Shown here: positions 1 through 9,963 of the stretch, in pieces
Numbering within the stretch: position 1 is the stretch's first letter
Layout: every line of letters starts with the position of its first letter
Assembly: GCA_030068145.1 (NCBI GenBank)
Contig: JAPJBO010000689.1
Coordinates: forward strand, 61,208 to 125,207
Source of the DNA: Diplonema papillatum
Lineage: Eukaryota > Euglenozoa > Diplonemea > Diplonemida > Diplonemidae
DNA length: 64,000 nucleotides
Direction: 5' to 3'
The notes under the pieces: model-generated
Told to the model about the DNA's origin: nothing
Seen by the model: only the letters and a program-made list of their open reading frames with translations
Database searches by the model: none
Made by a program: the position numbers and the translations under genes

Positions 1-49
1 GCCAGCTTTTCTTTCATTTTATGAGGCGACGCCGAAAGGGGGAGGAAGG

Positions 50-65
50 GGGGGGGGGGGGGGGG
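50..65. repeat. poly-G run
   Basis: An uninterrupted run of about 16 G sits near the left edge of the window, in otherwise featureless purine-rich sequence. Homopolymer runs like this are often wrong in length in assemblies. Confidence 0.8.
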
Positions 66-209
66 CGAAGTACTATGGGGTATGCGACCTCTGTACCAAC
101 AGGGACGGTGTTGCACCCACTTTTCAGCTCCAGCTTGTAGCTTCAGCTTCAGGAGGCTGGACCCCACCGTGCACGATGCACGAGCGAACACATTGCGGAG
201 GTGAACGTG

Positions 210-476
210 TGGTCACACCGCGGGGAACATCCTGCATACGCGTGGTCAACGCCACGGGGAGCATGCTGCATACGTGGGGTCAACGCCGCGGGGAGCATCC
301 TGCGTACGTGTGGTCAACGCCGCGGGGAGCATCCTGCGTACGTGTGGTCAACGCCGCGGGGAGCATCCTGCGTACGTGTGGTCAACGCCGCGGGGAGCAT
401 CCTGCGTACGTGTGGTCAACGCCGCGGGGAGCATCCTGCGTACGTGTGGTCAACGCCGCGGGGAGCATCCTGCATA
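210..476. repeat. 34-bp minisatellite, eight units
   Basis: Eight head-to-tail units of 34 bp (the first is 33 bp) have the core TGGTCAACGCCGCGGGGAGC followed by an ATCCTGCGTACGTG-like end. The first two and the last unit differ by a few bases, while the central five are essentially identical. Because 34 is not a multiple of 3 and the unit has no stop, all three forward frames stay open here. The 106- to 149-residue frames over it are therefore a by-product of the repeat, not evidence for a protein. Confidence 0.95.
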
Positions 477-1142
477 TTCATTTCGCTGCTGCAAACAAAG
501 CCTGTCGCTCGCCCGAACAGCCTGGTCCCACTCTCGGCAAAAGGGCGGTCACAGCAGAGAGACCCGAGCCCGGCGGCCTGAGGCACACAGCTAGAAACGA
601 GCGTGCCCGCTCGCTCTTGAACTGATCAGTGCATCAGATCGCAAGTCATCTAGCCCCGTTAACTCGATAAGTACTCGATCTTGACGACGCAATGGCAGGC
701 GACGACGAGTGAGAAAGTGCAAGCCAATTCATGTGGTTCATGTACCAGGGCTACCGATTCGCTGTGGTAGTTTGGGTTAGAGTGCAAAGAATATGTGGCG
801 ATAATCTGCATCGCCGGCGTCGCGGTGATCTCTTCGTGTAATGCTTTCGCCTCTTCAGCTGTGGTAGAGCTGGGTGGAGGCGCCCGAATTGAAGCAATGT
901 TCCTCAGCCATCGACGACACCCCCGTCCTCTTCAAGATAGGTAGCTGGAAGGCTCGCAAACTCGTTTACTGCGTCAGTGTAGTGCGCGTGCAGCCTAGGA
1001 CATTTAGGAGCATCACAGACCTGCTATTGGCTCGCTCTTCCGCGCGCTTTAAGCCGCGCGCAGTCCCCTTAAAAAGTAGTGCGCGTCTCGGGTAAGCAGC
1101 AAGCCGCCGATGCCAAAAGACACCCCCTACAACGACACGCCC
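477..1142. other. intergenic, with two dispersed-repeat fragments
   Basis: I see no gene here. Positions about 651-750 resemble a sequence in the second intron of the next gene (about 3262-3400), sharing 'GTACTCGATCTT' and 'TGTGGTTCATGTAC'. Positions 771-809, read on the minus strand, match a 39-bp sequence found twice near 36.7-36.9 kb (shared core ATCGCCACA-ATTCTTTGCA). A 73-codon frame at 874-1095 has no ATG start and no recognisable content. Confidence 0.6.
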
Positions 1143-1143
1143 A

Positions 1144-1152
1144 CCTATTTAA
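1144..1152 (+). promoter_or_regulatory. TATA-like box of the TPR-like gene
   Basis: The sequence CCACCTATTTAAGGG lies about 170 bp before the first in-frame ATG (1319) of the next gene. Position and composition fit a core promoter with a 5' leader of roughly 140 nt. No transcript evidence is available, so an upstream exon cannot be excluded. Confidence 0.4.
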
Positions 1153-1318
1153 GGGTCGAGATCTCGTTCGTTAACGGAATCAACCTGACAAATCACACAG
1201 TTCATCGAGAAAGAGCTCTCAACCTGTCAATCCTTGAGATCGTCCTGACCTAGTAAAATTCCCCGTGTTGAGTCAAATTAAGCCGCCCCACAGACTGTGC
1301 CGACAATGCGTAGCAATC

Positions 1319-4300
1319 ATGCAGACCAGCCACGGCACAGGCCATCCGGGGCTGTTCCCGGTGCTCAATGTGTACGCGGTGGCCTGCGCCCACGTGAAGG
1401 CCGTTCCGCAGTGCGAGCTGGCGGTCCGGATCCTCGACAAAATGTACACGGTCCTGCGGCTTGACGAGAAGGAGGGCTTGCAGTTCCCGTTGGACCCGCT
1501 CTGCTTCGACCCCAAGCGGGAGAGGGGCGTCCTGCTGTCGACGATGATGCAGCTGGCCAGCCACAAAGGGCAGCACGAAGACGTCGCGAAGTACGCCAGA
1601 GAAGCGCTCCAACTCTTCGGCGAGGTCAGCGACGACGATGAAACTATCCGTTCCGCCAAAGAAGGCGTCAGCCTCACCCTCGGCGTTGCGCTCTGTGTCC
1701 TAGGTACTCTCTCTCTCTCTCTCTCTTTTCAGACTGAGTCCGGGGTTCTAAAGTCTCCGCTACCATTCAGTCGAATCGGTTCTTGTGTAGTCCTGCAGAA
1801 CGGGGTGCGTGGTAGTATTTCTTTGTATTCGGAGCAGTGCAGAGCCTTGCTCGGATCGGTGCCGCACCCACACGTGTCCTCCGGCAAACCCCTTCAGGGC
1901 TTGCTCTTACGAACTACTAGTACTGTCAATACGGCAATATGTGTTGTCAATCAGCTATCTAACCCCGGGGAGACAGAAGGTTCATGTAGGGAACTCTGGT
2001 TGCAATCAAGAGTTGCATGACTGGGGGATTGAGAGGCTCCCTGGGAAGGATTTGCTACGCGTCTGTTCACAGCAGCAAACCCTGTGCCCTTTTTTCGTGT
2101 CTTCACCCCCGTACAAATTCTTTCGCCCTGGGACGCAAAGTCCGAACTCCACACAAACATAACCAACGGTTCTGTTTGCTTTTCGACGCATATAACTCGG
2201 TCCACCGCTATCTACTGGAATTGCATCGCATTGCTTGCCGCTGTTTATCATGGCGCACCACGGACTACCAGGTCCATCCCTAACCCCTGGAGCTGCGTAG
2301 ACTTGCCCGGTGCTGTATTTAAAGGTCATATCACGATCTACCAGGAGGGAAGGGATCGACTTGCGCCAATGTGTTGAACCTCAAAAAAAAAAAGAAAAAT
2401 CCTTCGGGATCGACGGTAACACAAAACGCGCTAAATGTAAGTCTCCCCCCGTCCGTGAATGGTTCCCGCATTTATTTGTCGAATCCCCGCGGCAGGTCGC
2501 GACGCGGAAGCAGACCTGGAGTTCAAGAAGGCGCTGGTGGACATGGCGCACAGCTACTCTCCGTCTTCGGCATCGATCGCGCCGCACCTGCAGATGCTGT
2601 CGCTGACCGCGCTGCGGGCGAAGAATTTCGACGAGGCGCAGACTCTCGCCGCCCTCGCGTACAAGAACCTGCACACGACCTTCGGCGAGCACGACCCGAG
2701 GACGATGACGTCGATGCGCCAAGTCGCCGAGATCTGCCTGCAAAACAGGCAGTACCGCCTGGCGGCCAAGTGGCTCATCGTCTTGAACCGCATGTACATA
2801 GAGCACCTCACCAAGCACGGCACCGCGCTCCAGCCGCTGGAGCACGCGCGGGCGCTCCACCTGCTGTGCCTGTCGAACCTCGGGCTGCGGAGGGCCGAGC
2901 CGGCGATGCAGATTGCGACGCACTCCCTGCGGCTGCACGACAGGCTGCTGCCCGCGTCGTCGGGCGCCCTGAGGGACCCGCTTCTCGCGTGGTGCACGGC
3001 GTACCGAATGGTCGCCGGGCACGCCAAGAAGAACGGGGCGCTGTACGTCTTCCCCGTGCTCGAACGGTTCCTCGGCATCCTCAACGCAAACCGGCCGCCC
3101 GAACCAGACCCAGCCTGGTACCAAGACGTATGTAGTTTCCCTTCTTTTTTTTTCAGTACGCACTACTGCTAACGAACTACTCATGTGGTTGCATGCTAAT
3201 CCATGTGGTTCATCTACTCAAGAGAACTCAATGCTAACTAATCGGAATCACAAGAAGACCCAACCCCGCAAACTCCACATGTACTCGATCTTCATGGCCG
3301 GTGACGACGCCAGAAAGTAAGATGGCCAACGAGAAAGTGCATGCTAATCCACGTGGTTCATGTACTCAAAAGAACTCAGTGCCAACTAAGTAGCGGTGCG
3401 ATCCCCCTCCTTTTTGTGTTGTCGTCAAAAACTGACGACGAACAGAAAACCCCCAACCTCCATTTTTCGAGAATCTACCTGGGCATCCGAGACTGCGGAC
3501 TTTCTTAAAACCAGGAGGGTTTCGATTGTGTTACCCTGTTGCCCCGAATGAAGACGAAGAGAGCAAGCATGGCAGGTAGTGACCTGCCAGCTCGGTCGGG
3601 GGCCGCGCAGTCGTAGTTGAACTTCACGAATCAGAGATTTTCAACGCCGACGAGTGGCGAAACTACGTCATCCTCGCTCTCATCACAGGCATTCAGTCTG
3701 GCTTGGGACTGAGGTCGCTTGCATCGCACCAGGAACCGTACACCGCGAGAGTAGAAGAAAGATGAAAGGAAATTAAGTTTTTCGTTGACCGCGCTGTAAT
3801 CAGAAGGTTCTACTCGGGGGTTCAGTTTCCTCACACTCATTGTATGTGGCTAAAAGCTAATCCTCACCGCCCACACAGCGGTTTTACGTTCTCTTGCACC
3901 TTTCTCTGTACCACCTTTGGATGGGATCGACGAGCAAGTCGAGTGCTGCGTTCCATGAGCTGCTGGCGCTGTGCCAGTCGGGCCCTCGGGTGGACTTTCG
4001 CCTCTGGATGCAGAGCGACGTGGAGCGGATTCAGTACGCGACCCTCGTCAACGCGGCGTGGCCGGAGGACGAAAACAACACCGACTTTCAGACATTCGTA
4101 TGCTTTTGCACACCCGCGTGCTTTTACTTGCTTGCAGGTCTGCACGCTTGACCCGAAAGCCTTGATCCTTTGCAACCTGGCCCCATGATTTTCATCGTAT
4201 TTGATAATACGTCTCACGAGAATCTGGATCCTGCTGTGTCGATACGCATCGTATTGTTGCAGGAGACTTTTCCGATATCAGTCTTGTACGAACAATCTGG

Positions 4301-5005
4301 CGAAAATCGATCAACCGGCACGCCCAAACGAAACTACGGACTTCTCTGCGCTTGTTTGCGAGATATCCATTGCCTCCCCAACCTGCGGCAAAGATTGCCA
4401 CGGGCATCTCGAAAGAAAACGCATTCATGAACGGTCACACGCCCGGAATTTCAAGCGAAGGTTAACTCTGAAAATCGGACACACTTTTCCACCCACAGCT
4501 CTTTTTGCTGGCCGTGATCTTCACAGCCGACCAGATCGTGTATGTGTTCACGCAGCAGACGGAGGATCCCGCAGCGCCGCAAAAACCGGAGGATGGTACC
4601 GAATCGACAGACGCCTCAAACGAAAAGCCGTTGGCCGACGCCGACAAAAAGGAAAGCGGCGATGCTCCGCCAGCAGTTGCCGAAGAGGCCTCTACCGGTG
4701 GTGTTCCAAGTGAGGGTGAAGCAGCTAAATCTTGCGATGAAGCTTCTACGAGTGAGCCAACCAAAGAAGCATTTTCCGAAAAAGTTCCAAGTGACGAAGA
4801 AGCAGCTACAAGTTGTGATGAGGCTTCTATCGTTCCAAGCGAGACAACCGACGGGACTTCATCCGGAAGTGTTCCAAGCAATGGTGAAGCAGCTGAACAT
4901 CGCGATGAAGCTCCCTCCATGGCTCGAAGTGAGTCAGACAACGAGATGACGCCTGGCGTGTTTCCAAGTAGTGACGAAACAGGTTCACGTGAAAACGAAG
5001 CATAA
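1319..5005 (+). CDS. TPR-like helical-repeat protein with acidic tail (4 exons)
   Basis: I join exons 1319-1703, 2496-3127, 3879-4097 and 4499-5005, giving 580 residues. All junctions are GT-AG and the phases match: one split codon at intron 1, then two phase-0 introns. Residues about 10-425 are helical with TPR-like pairs, such as the stretch around 'LGRDAEADLEFKKALVDMAH' made by joining exons 1 and 2, and 'KNFDEAQTLAALAYKNL'. Residues about 435-580 form an acidic, Ser/Glu-rich tail with three imperfect repeats of the type VPS..EAA...DEAS. I chose ATG 1319 because the frame upstream has no ATG, but a further 5' exon is possible. I do not recognise a family beyond TPR-like, which suggests a protein-binding scaffold. 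The introns (792, 751 and 401 bp) contain copies of dispersed repeats. Confidence 0.75.
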
Positions 5006-5023
5006 ACCAAGGGCCGTTACGAT

Positions 5024-5076
5024 GTAAGGTGTCTTGCCAGCCGGGATCAGAGATTCCGGCTGGCAACACACCTTAC
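5024..5076. repeat. 21-bp-arm hairpin just after the stop codon
   Basis: Arms 5024-5044 and 5056-5076 are inverted copies of each other with one mismatch (a C opposite C), separated by an 11-base loop. The hairpin starts 18 bases after the stop codon of the TPR-like gene, so it would lie in its 3' untranslated region. It could be an RNA stem-loop, a small-RNA precursor or a miniature inverted-repeat insertion. The sequence alone does not decide. Confidence 0.9.
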
Positions 5077-5942
5077 ACCATTAGTACGATGCAGCTGAAG
5101 GCCATGCCAAACATGAAGCTTGACAGAGTCAGTAGCAAAACAAACAATCTGACTGTCGTTATCTGCTCCAGTGGTTAACGTCATAGTCTGACAGGATATG
5201 ATGGCTGTCTCATCTTCGGACCAATCAGATCATGACCGGTCATAGTTTTACGACACACTGCTCAATTCGTCACCTGCCTCATCAGATTCTCAGACTATGA
5301 CCGGTCATTAGAGTCGTAGTCACGGCGGCATGGTCTGACCGATGAAGTCGCTGAGCCTTAAACGTCATTGTCTAGCCGTCAAAACCGTCTATCGCCCCAG
5401 CGGTCGGTCCTTCCGTTGACTGCAACTGCATTCTTGGCCGGTTGCTGCCGCCAAACCCCGGGGAGGGAGATGCAGTCCTTTGGAACGCGCTTGGCGCTTG
5501 AGGGAAAAACAGTTGCTCTGCCTTCGACACTTTGTTTGACGGAGATTTCTCAGAATAATCAAAATGAAGACGGGTCGGTGCAAGTCGGGCGTCGTGGTTC
5601 CAAACCTCCCAGGATGTTTCGATTTTTGACATTCTCTGGATCTTTGCCGAGATGATCCATTTTTGCGTGAGAAATACAAATATCTCACTGACTGGGGGGT
5701 TGCAAGCCTAAGCTACCCATTTGGAGTCACCCAGCGAAAGGCTGGCAGTGTTTTAATCATCAGCAGGCCGATGTTACCCGAATTAAGGACAAAGGAGGCA
5801 ATGTGCTGTTTCCCGCAAGCCCCCAGGTATTCCCAGGGTTTATATACCGCCGGGTGAGCGTTCCCTGTGACCATACTTCGGCAGATTCGCAAAAACCTTG
5901 CGAAGACCTCCGTCGAACCGTGTTGAAAGAAGATAGTCAACT

Positions 5943-5975
<33 letters not shown>

Positions 5976-7148
5976 CACTTTTATATTTTTCTCGCATGCT
6001 CCCTCGTCTATCTCCCTCTCTTTGCGGCGCGGCTTCTCAGTAAACCAGCTTCTCTTCAGAGGCATGTTTTTCCCGCTCTCCCGCGTGTGAAGCAGAGGAT
6101 GTTCTTACGTCGCTTCCCCGTTCTTGATTAACTTGCGCGTGTTCGCCGGGTCGCAGGCATGCTGCCTCGAAGGTCGGGGGGCTTTATTGTCCAATTGCCA
6201 CAGGGTTGGTGAAATGAAAGCGAAAATGTGGGGTAAGCCCTGATTATCAGATTCGCGGTTAAACGAAGCTAGCACACAAGGTTTGCCTGTTCTCGCACCT
6301 ACTTTCCGATACCAAATACATGCTCTATTCACGGTTAAACGAAGCTAGCGCACAAGATTCGCCTGTTCTCGCATCTACTTTCCGATACCAAATAGATGCT
6401 CTATTCAAACTCGGAAAAGGTCGCGTTTGGCAGAACCGGTGAAGATGATAATTCAAACCGCCGATTTTCCTCGCCGCCTGGGAAGAAATTCGCCCAAAAA
6501 GGAATTAAAGGAACCATCCCCGACAATGGTCACCCGGATACTATAAAACTCCCGGATCTCTAAGTGACCTTGCACTCTAAAAGGAAAACCCCCCCGGGCG
6601 ACTGCGCTGCACGCAACGCAGCAGGCATGAAGAGAAGGCTGCCAGTTGCGAAATCTCAAAGGAGGTAAACCTGGGTTTACTAGCGGACGTAAGCGTTCAA
6701 CAAAAAAAAAAAAAAAAAAACTCATGAATCGGCACACCTCCCAACCCGCAACATCCTTATTCATCAGAAATACGCGCAATCCATGGGTCATCATCAGCCT
6801 CCCCGGCACCCGCCCGCAGCTCCGCCATCGCTCCGCAGACCATCGCAGCAGATCAGCAGCTGCTGTAAGTGAACAAATACAAACAACTCAATGAACGCCG
6901 TCACAGGCAACTGACTGAGCGAATATCGCCGGAAACACAAAAACACCCACTTCGTAGTCGTATCGGTTCTCCCCCTAGCCTCCGTCGGAATAAAGCAAAA
7001 AGGCAGCCTCCCCCTCCCGGGAGTGTTTTCAACAGACAACCCTGCAACCTCGCACCGTGCACCCCAGCAGTCTGCCAAGCAAACCGCTCAACCTCCGTTT
7101 TTGTTATAGAGAACATCCTCCAAGAAGGCAACTGACGGAGCGACTTTC
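5077..7148. other. repeat-rich intergenic region
   Basis: No supportable gene is present. It holds two copies of the 12-bp palindrome ATGACCGGTCAT (5232-5243 and 5297-5308), a run of about 33 T (5943-5975) and a run of about 19 A (6702-6720). Positions 6528-6582 are one copy of the dispersed promoter-like cassette. Two sequences ending in a CGCCGGAAAC motif (about 6905-6945 and 7124-7170) also occur near 37.0 kb and look like the source of the satellite that follows. Sequence near 6640-6700 recurs near 31.3 and 40.1 kb. Confidence 0.7.
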
Positions 7149-9045
7149 GCCGGAAACCACACAAAAGACACCATACTGAGGAGGGCCTACCGTAAGTAAG
7201 GTATGTGGACAATGGCCGAAACCACACAAAAGACACCATACTGAGGAGGGCCTACCGTAAGTAAGGTATGTGGACAATGGCCGAAACCACACAAAAGACA
7301 CCATACTGAGGAGGGCCTACCGTAAGTAAGGTATGTGGACAATGGCCGAAACCACACAAAAGACACCATACTGAGGAGGGCCTACCGTAAGTAAGGTATG
7401 TGGACAATGGCCGAAACCACACAAAAGACACCATACTGAGGAGGGCCTACCGTAAGTAAGGTATGTGGACAATGGCCGAAACCACACAAAAGACACCATA
7501 CTGAGGAGGGCCTACCGTAAGTAAGGTATGTGGACAATGGCCGAAACCACACAAAAGACACCATACTGAGGAGGGCCTACCGTAAGTAAGGTATGTGGAC
7601 AATGGCCGAAACCACACAAAAGACACCATACTGAGGAGGGCCTACCGTAAGTAAGGTATGTGGACAATGGCCGAAACCACACAAAAGACACCATACTGAG
7701 GAGGGCCTACCGTAAGTAAGGTATGTGGACAATGGCCGAAACCACACAAAAGACACCATACTGAGGAGGGCCTACCGTAAGTAAGGTATGTGGACAATGG
7801 CCGAAACCACACAAAAGACACCATACTGAGGAGGGCCTACCGTAAGTAAGGTATGTGGACAATGGCCGAAACCACACAAAAGACACCATACTGAGGAGGG
7901 CCTACCGTAAGTAAGGTATGTGGACAATGGCCGAAACCACACAAAAGACACCATACTGAGGAGGGCCTACCGTAAGTAAGGTATGTGGACAATGGCCGAA
8001 ACCACACAAAAGACACCATACTGAGGAGGGCCTACCGTAAGTAAGGTATGTGGACAATGGCCGAAACCACACAAAAGACACCATACTGAGGAGGGCCTAC
8101 CGTAAGTAAGGTATGTGGACAATGGCCGAAACCACACAAAAGACACCATACTGAGGAGGGCCTACCGTAAGTAAGGTATGTGGACAATGGCCGAAACCAC
8201 ACAAAAGACACCATACTGAGGAGGGCCTACCGTAAGTAAGGTATGTGGACAATGGCCGAAACCACACAAAAGACACCATACTGAGGAGGGCCTACCGTAA
8301 GTAAGGTATGTGGACAATGGCCGAAACCACACAAAAGACACCATACTGAGGAGGGCCTACCGTAAGTAAGGTATGTGGACAATGGCCGAAACCACACAAA
8401 AGACACCATACTGAGGAGGGCCTACCGTAAGTAAGGTATGTGGACAATGGCCGAAACCACACAAAAGACACCATACTGAGGAGGGCCTACCGTAAGTAAG
8501 GTATGTGGACAATGGCCGAAACCACACAAAAGACACCATACTGAGGAGGGCCTACCGTAAGTAAGGTATGTGGACAATGGCCGAAACCACACAAAAGACA
8601 CCATACTGAGGAGGGCCTACCGTAAGTAAGGTATGTGGACAATGGCCGAAACCACACAAAAGACACCATACTGAGGAGGGCCTACCGTAAGTAAGGTATG
8701 TGGACAATGGCCGAAACCACACAAAAGACACCATACTGAGGAGGGCCTACCGTAAGTAAGGTATGTGGACAATGGCCGAAACCACACAAAAGACACCATA
8801 CTGAGGAGGGCCTACCGTAAGTAAGGTATGTGGACAATGGCCGAAACCACACAAAAGACACCATACTGAGGAGGGCCTACCGTAAGTAAGGTATGTGGAC
8901 AATGGCCGAAACCACACAAAAGACACCATACTGAGGAGGGCCTACCGTAAGTAAGGTATGTGGACAATGGCCGAAACCACACAAAAGACACCATACTGAG
9001 GAGGGCCTACCGTAAGTAAGGTATGTGGACAATGGCCGAAACCAC
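7149..9045. repeat. 65-bp satellite, 29 units
   Basis: The first unit (7149-7214) has one extra G. Twenty-eight units of exactly 65 bp follow (7215-9034), and the start of a thirtieth stops at 9045. I see no substitutions among the 28 units. Each unit contains ACCGTAAGTAAGGTATGTGG, which holds two near-ideal 5' splice-site sequences (GTAAGT and GTATGT). The array ends about 100 bp before the E2 promoter. The many 60-residue minus-strand frames over it are products of the repeat, not genes. Confidence 0.97.
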
Positions 9046-9145
9046 CAATGACCAACGACCAAGGTACCCACCGATCCTCTTACCTCGTGTAACCACCACT
9101 CTTCCGACACTCAGAGCACAAAGAGTATCTTCCCTAAACGACGAA

Positions 9146-9201
9146 GGCCACCCGGAGACTTTAAAACCCCCGGAGTTTCAAGCGAACTTTCACTCTAAAA
9201 G
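9146..9201 (+). promoter_or_regulatory. promoter-like cassette upstream of the E2 gene
   Basis: The order is CCCGGAGACTTTAAAACC, a GC-rich spacer, TTTCAAGCGAACTTTCACTC, then TAAAAG. TTTAAAA (9161-9167) is a plausible TATA box, and the CACTCTAAAA element about 30 bp downstream is where initiation would be expected, 20-30 bp before the ATG at 9220. The same cassette recurs at least a dozen times in the window, usually without a gene, so it may also be the end of a mobile element. Confidence 0.5.
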
Positions 9202-9219
9202 AAAAGAAGTACTGCAATC

Positions 9220-9963
9220 ATGGGACTCACCGAGCGGTTGAAGAAGGAGGCGGACCGCATGAAGAAGAACCGGGTGGAGGGGATCTTCCTCGACGAAGCC
9301 ACGACGGGCACCACGGTGTGGTCGGCCGAGATAGCAGGGCCGGATGGGTCACCGTACGAAGGCGGGATGTTCCGGCTCACGATGTCGTTCCCCAGGGAGT
9401 ACCCGTTCAAGCCGCCGACGGTGAAATTCGTCACGAAGGTGTTCCACCCGAACGTTTACGTCTCCGGCGACATCTGCCTCGACATCCTCCAAAACGCGTG
9501 GCAGCCGACGTACACTGCGGAAAAGACCCTCCTCAGCATCCAATCCCTCTTCACCGACCCCAACCCCTCGAGCTCCGCCAACGGCAAAGCCGGGGACTTG
9601 TACGAGAGCCACCGGCGCAAGTACGACGACGAAGCCCGGCGCATGACGAAGGTGCACGCGATGTCGGCCACCAGCATCAAGCGCAAGCGCGAGGAGCGCG
9701 AGAAGGCGGAAAAGGCGCGGCAGGAAGAAGAAGAGGTGGCAGCCAAGAAGCGGAGGATCGCACAAGAGGCACAAGAGGAGAAAGAAAAAGCCGCACCCCC
9801 GCCGCCCCCGCCGGCGCCGAAGAAGACCGCGCAGGAGCTGATGATCGAGGAGCTGCACGCCAGCGGGTGCAAGGACATGGCCCTGCTCAGGCAGCTGGCC
9901 CCCATCGTGGGAGACGACAAGGAACTGCTCCGGTCGCTGTACCAAGGCCAAGCAGCCGATTGA
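9220..9963 (+). CDS. ubiquitin-conjugating enzyme E2, RAD6-like, with C-terminal extension
   Basis: The product is an E2 enzyme that carries ubiquitin as a thioester and passes it to substrates with an E3 ligase. The single exon encodes 247 residues. The UBC fold covers about 1-148, with the HPN motif at 76-78 and the catalytic cysteine C86 in 'GDICLDILQNAW'. The region after the cysteine ('SIQSLFTDPNPSSSAN') is most like the RAD6/UBC2 group. Residues about 150-190 are a highly charged Lys/Glu/Arg helix, followed by a proline run near 200. The last ~45 residues form a conserved-looking helical segment ('ELMIEELHASGCKDMALL') that could be a divergent UBA-like domain. The ATG has a good context and follows a TATA-like promoter at the right distance. 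The UBC assignment is secure. The exact subfamily and the role of the tail are inference. Confidence 0.97.
   Translation: MGLTERLKKEADRMKKNRVEGIFLDEATTGTTVWSAEIAGPDGSPYEGGMFRLTMSFPREYPFKPPTVKFVTKVFHPNVYVSGDICLDILQNAWQPTYTAEKTLLSIQSLFTDPNPSSSANGKAGDLYESHRRKYDDEARRMTKVHAMSATSIKRKREEREKAEKARQEEEEVAAKKRRIAQEAQEEKEKAAPPPPPPAPKKTAQELMIEELHASGCKDMALLRQLAPIVGDDKELLRSLYQGQAAD

Noticed and set aside
874..1095. 73-codon frame as an upstream exon of the TPR-like gene
   Set aside because: No donor in a suitable phase was clear, and the TATA-like box at 1144 lies after it.
7149..9045. CRISPR array
   Set aside because: Units are directly adjacent with no unique spacers, and the context is eukaryotic.
7104..9110. 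Series of 60-residue minus-strand frames, each identical
   Set aside because: They are produced by the 65-bp satellite, whose period shifts frame every unit. There is no promoter, splice evidence or domain.
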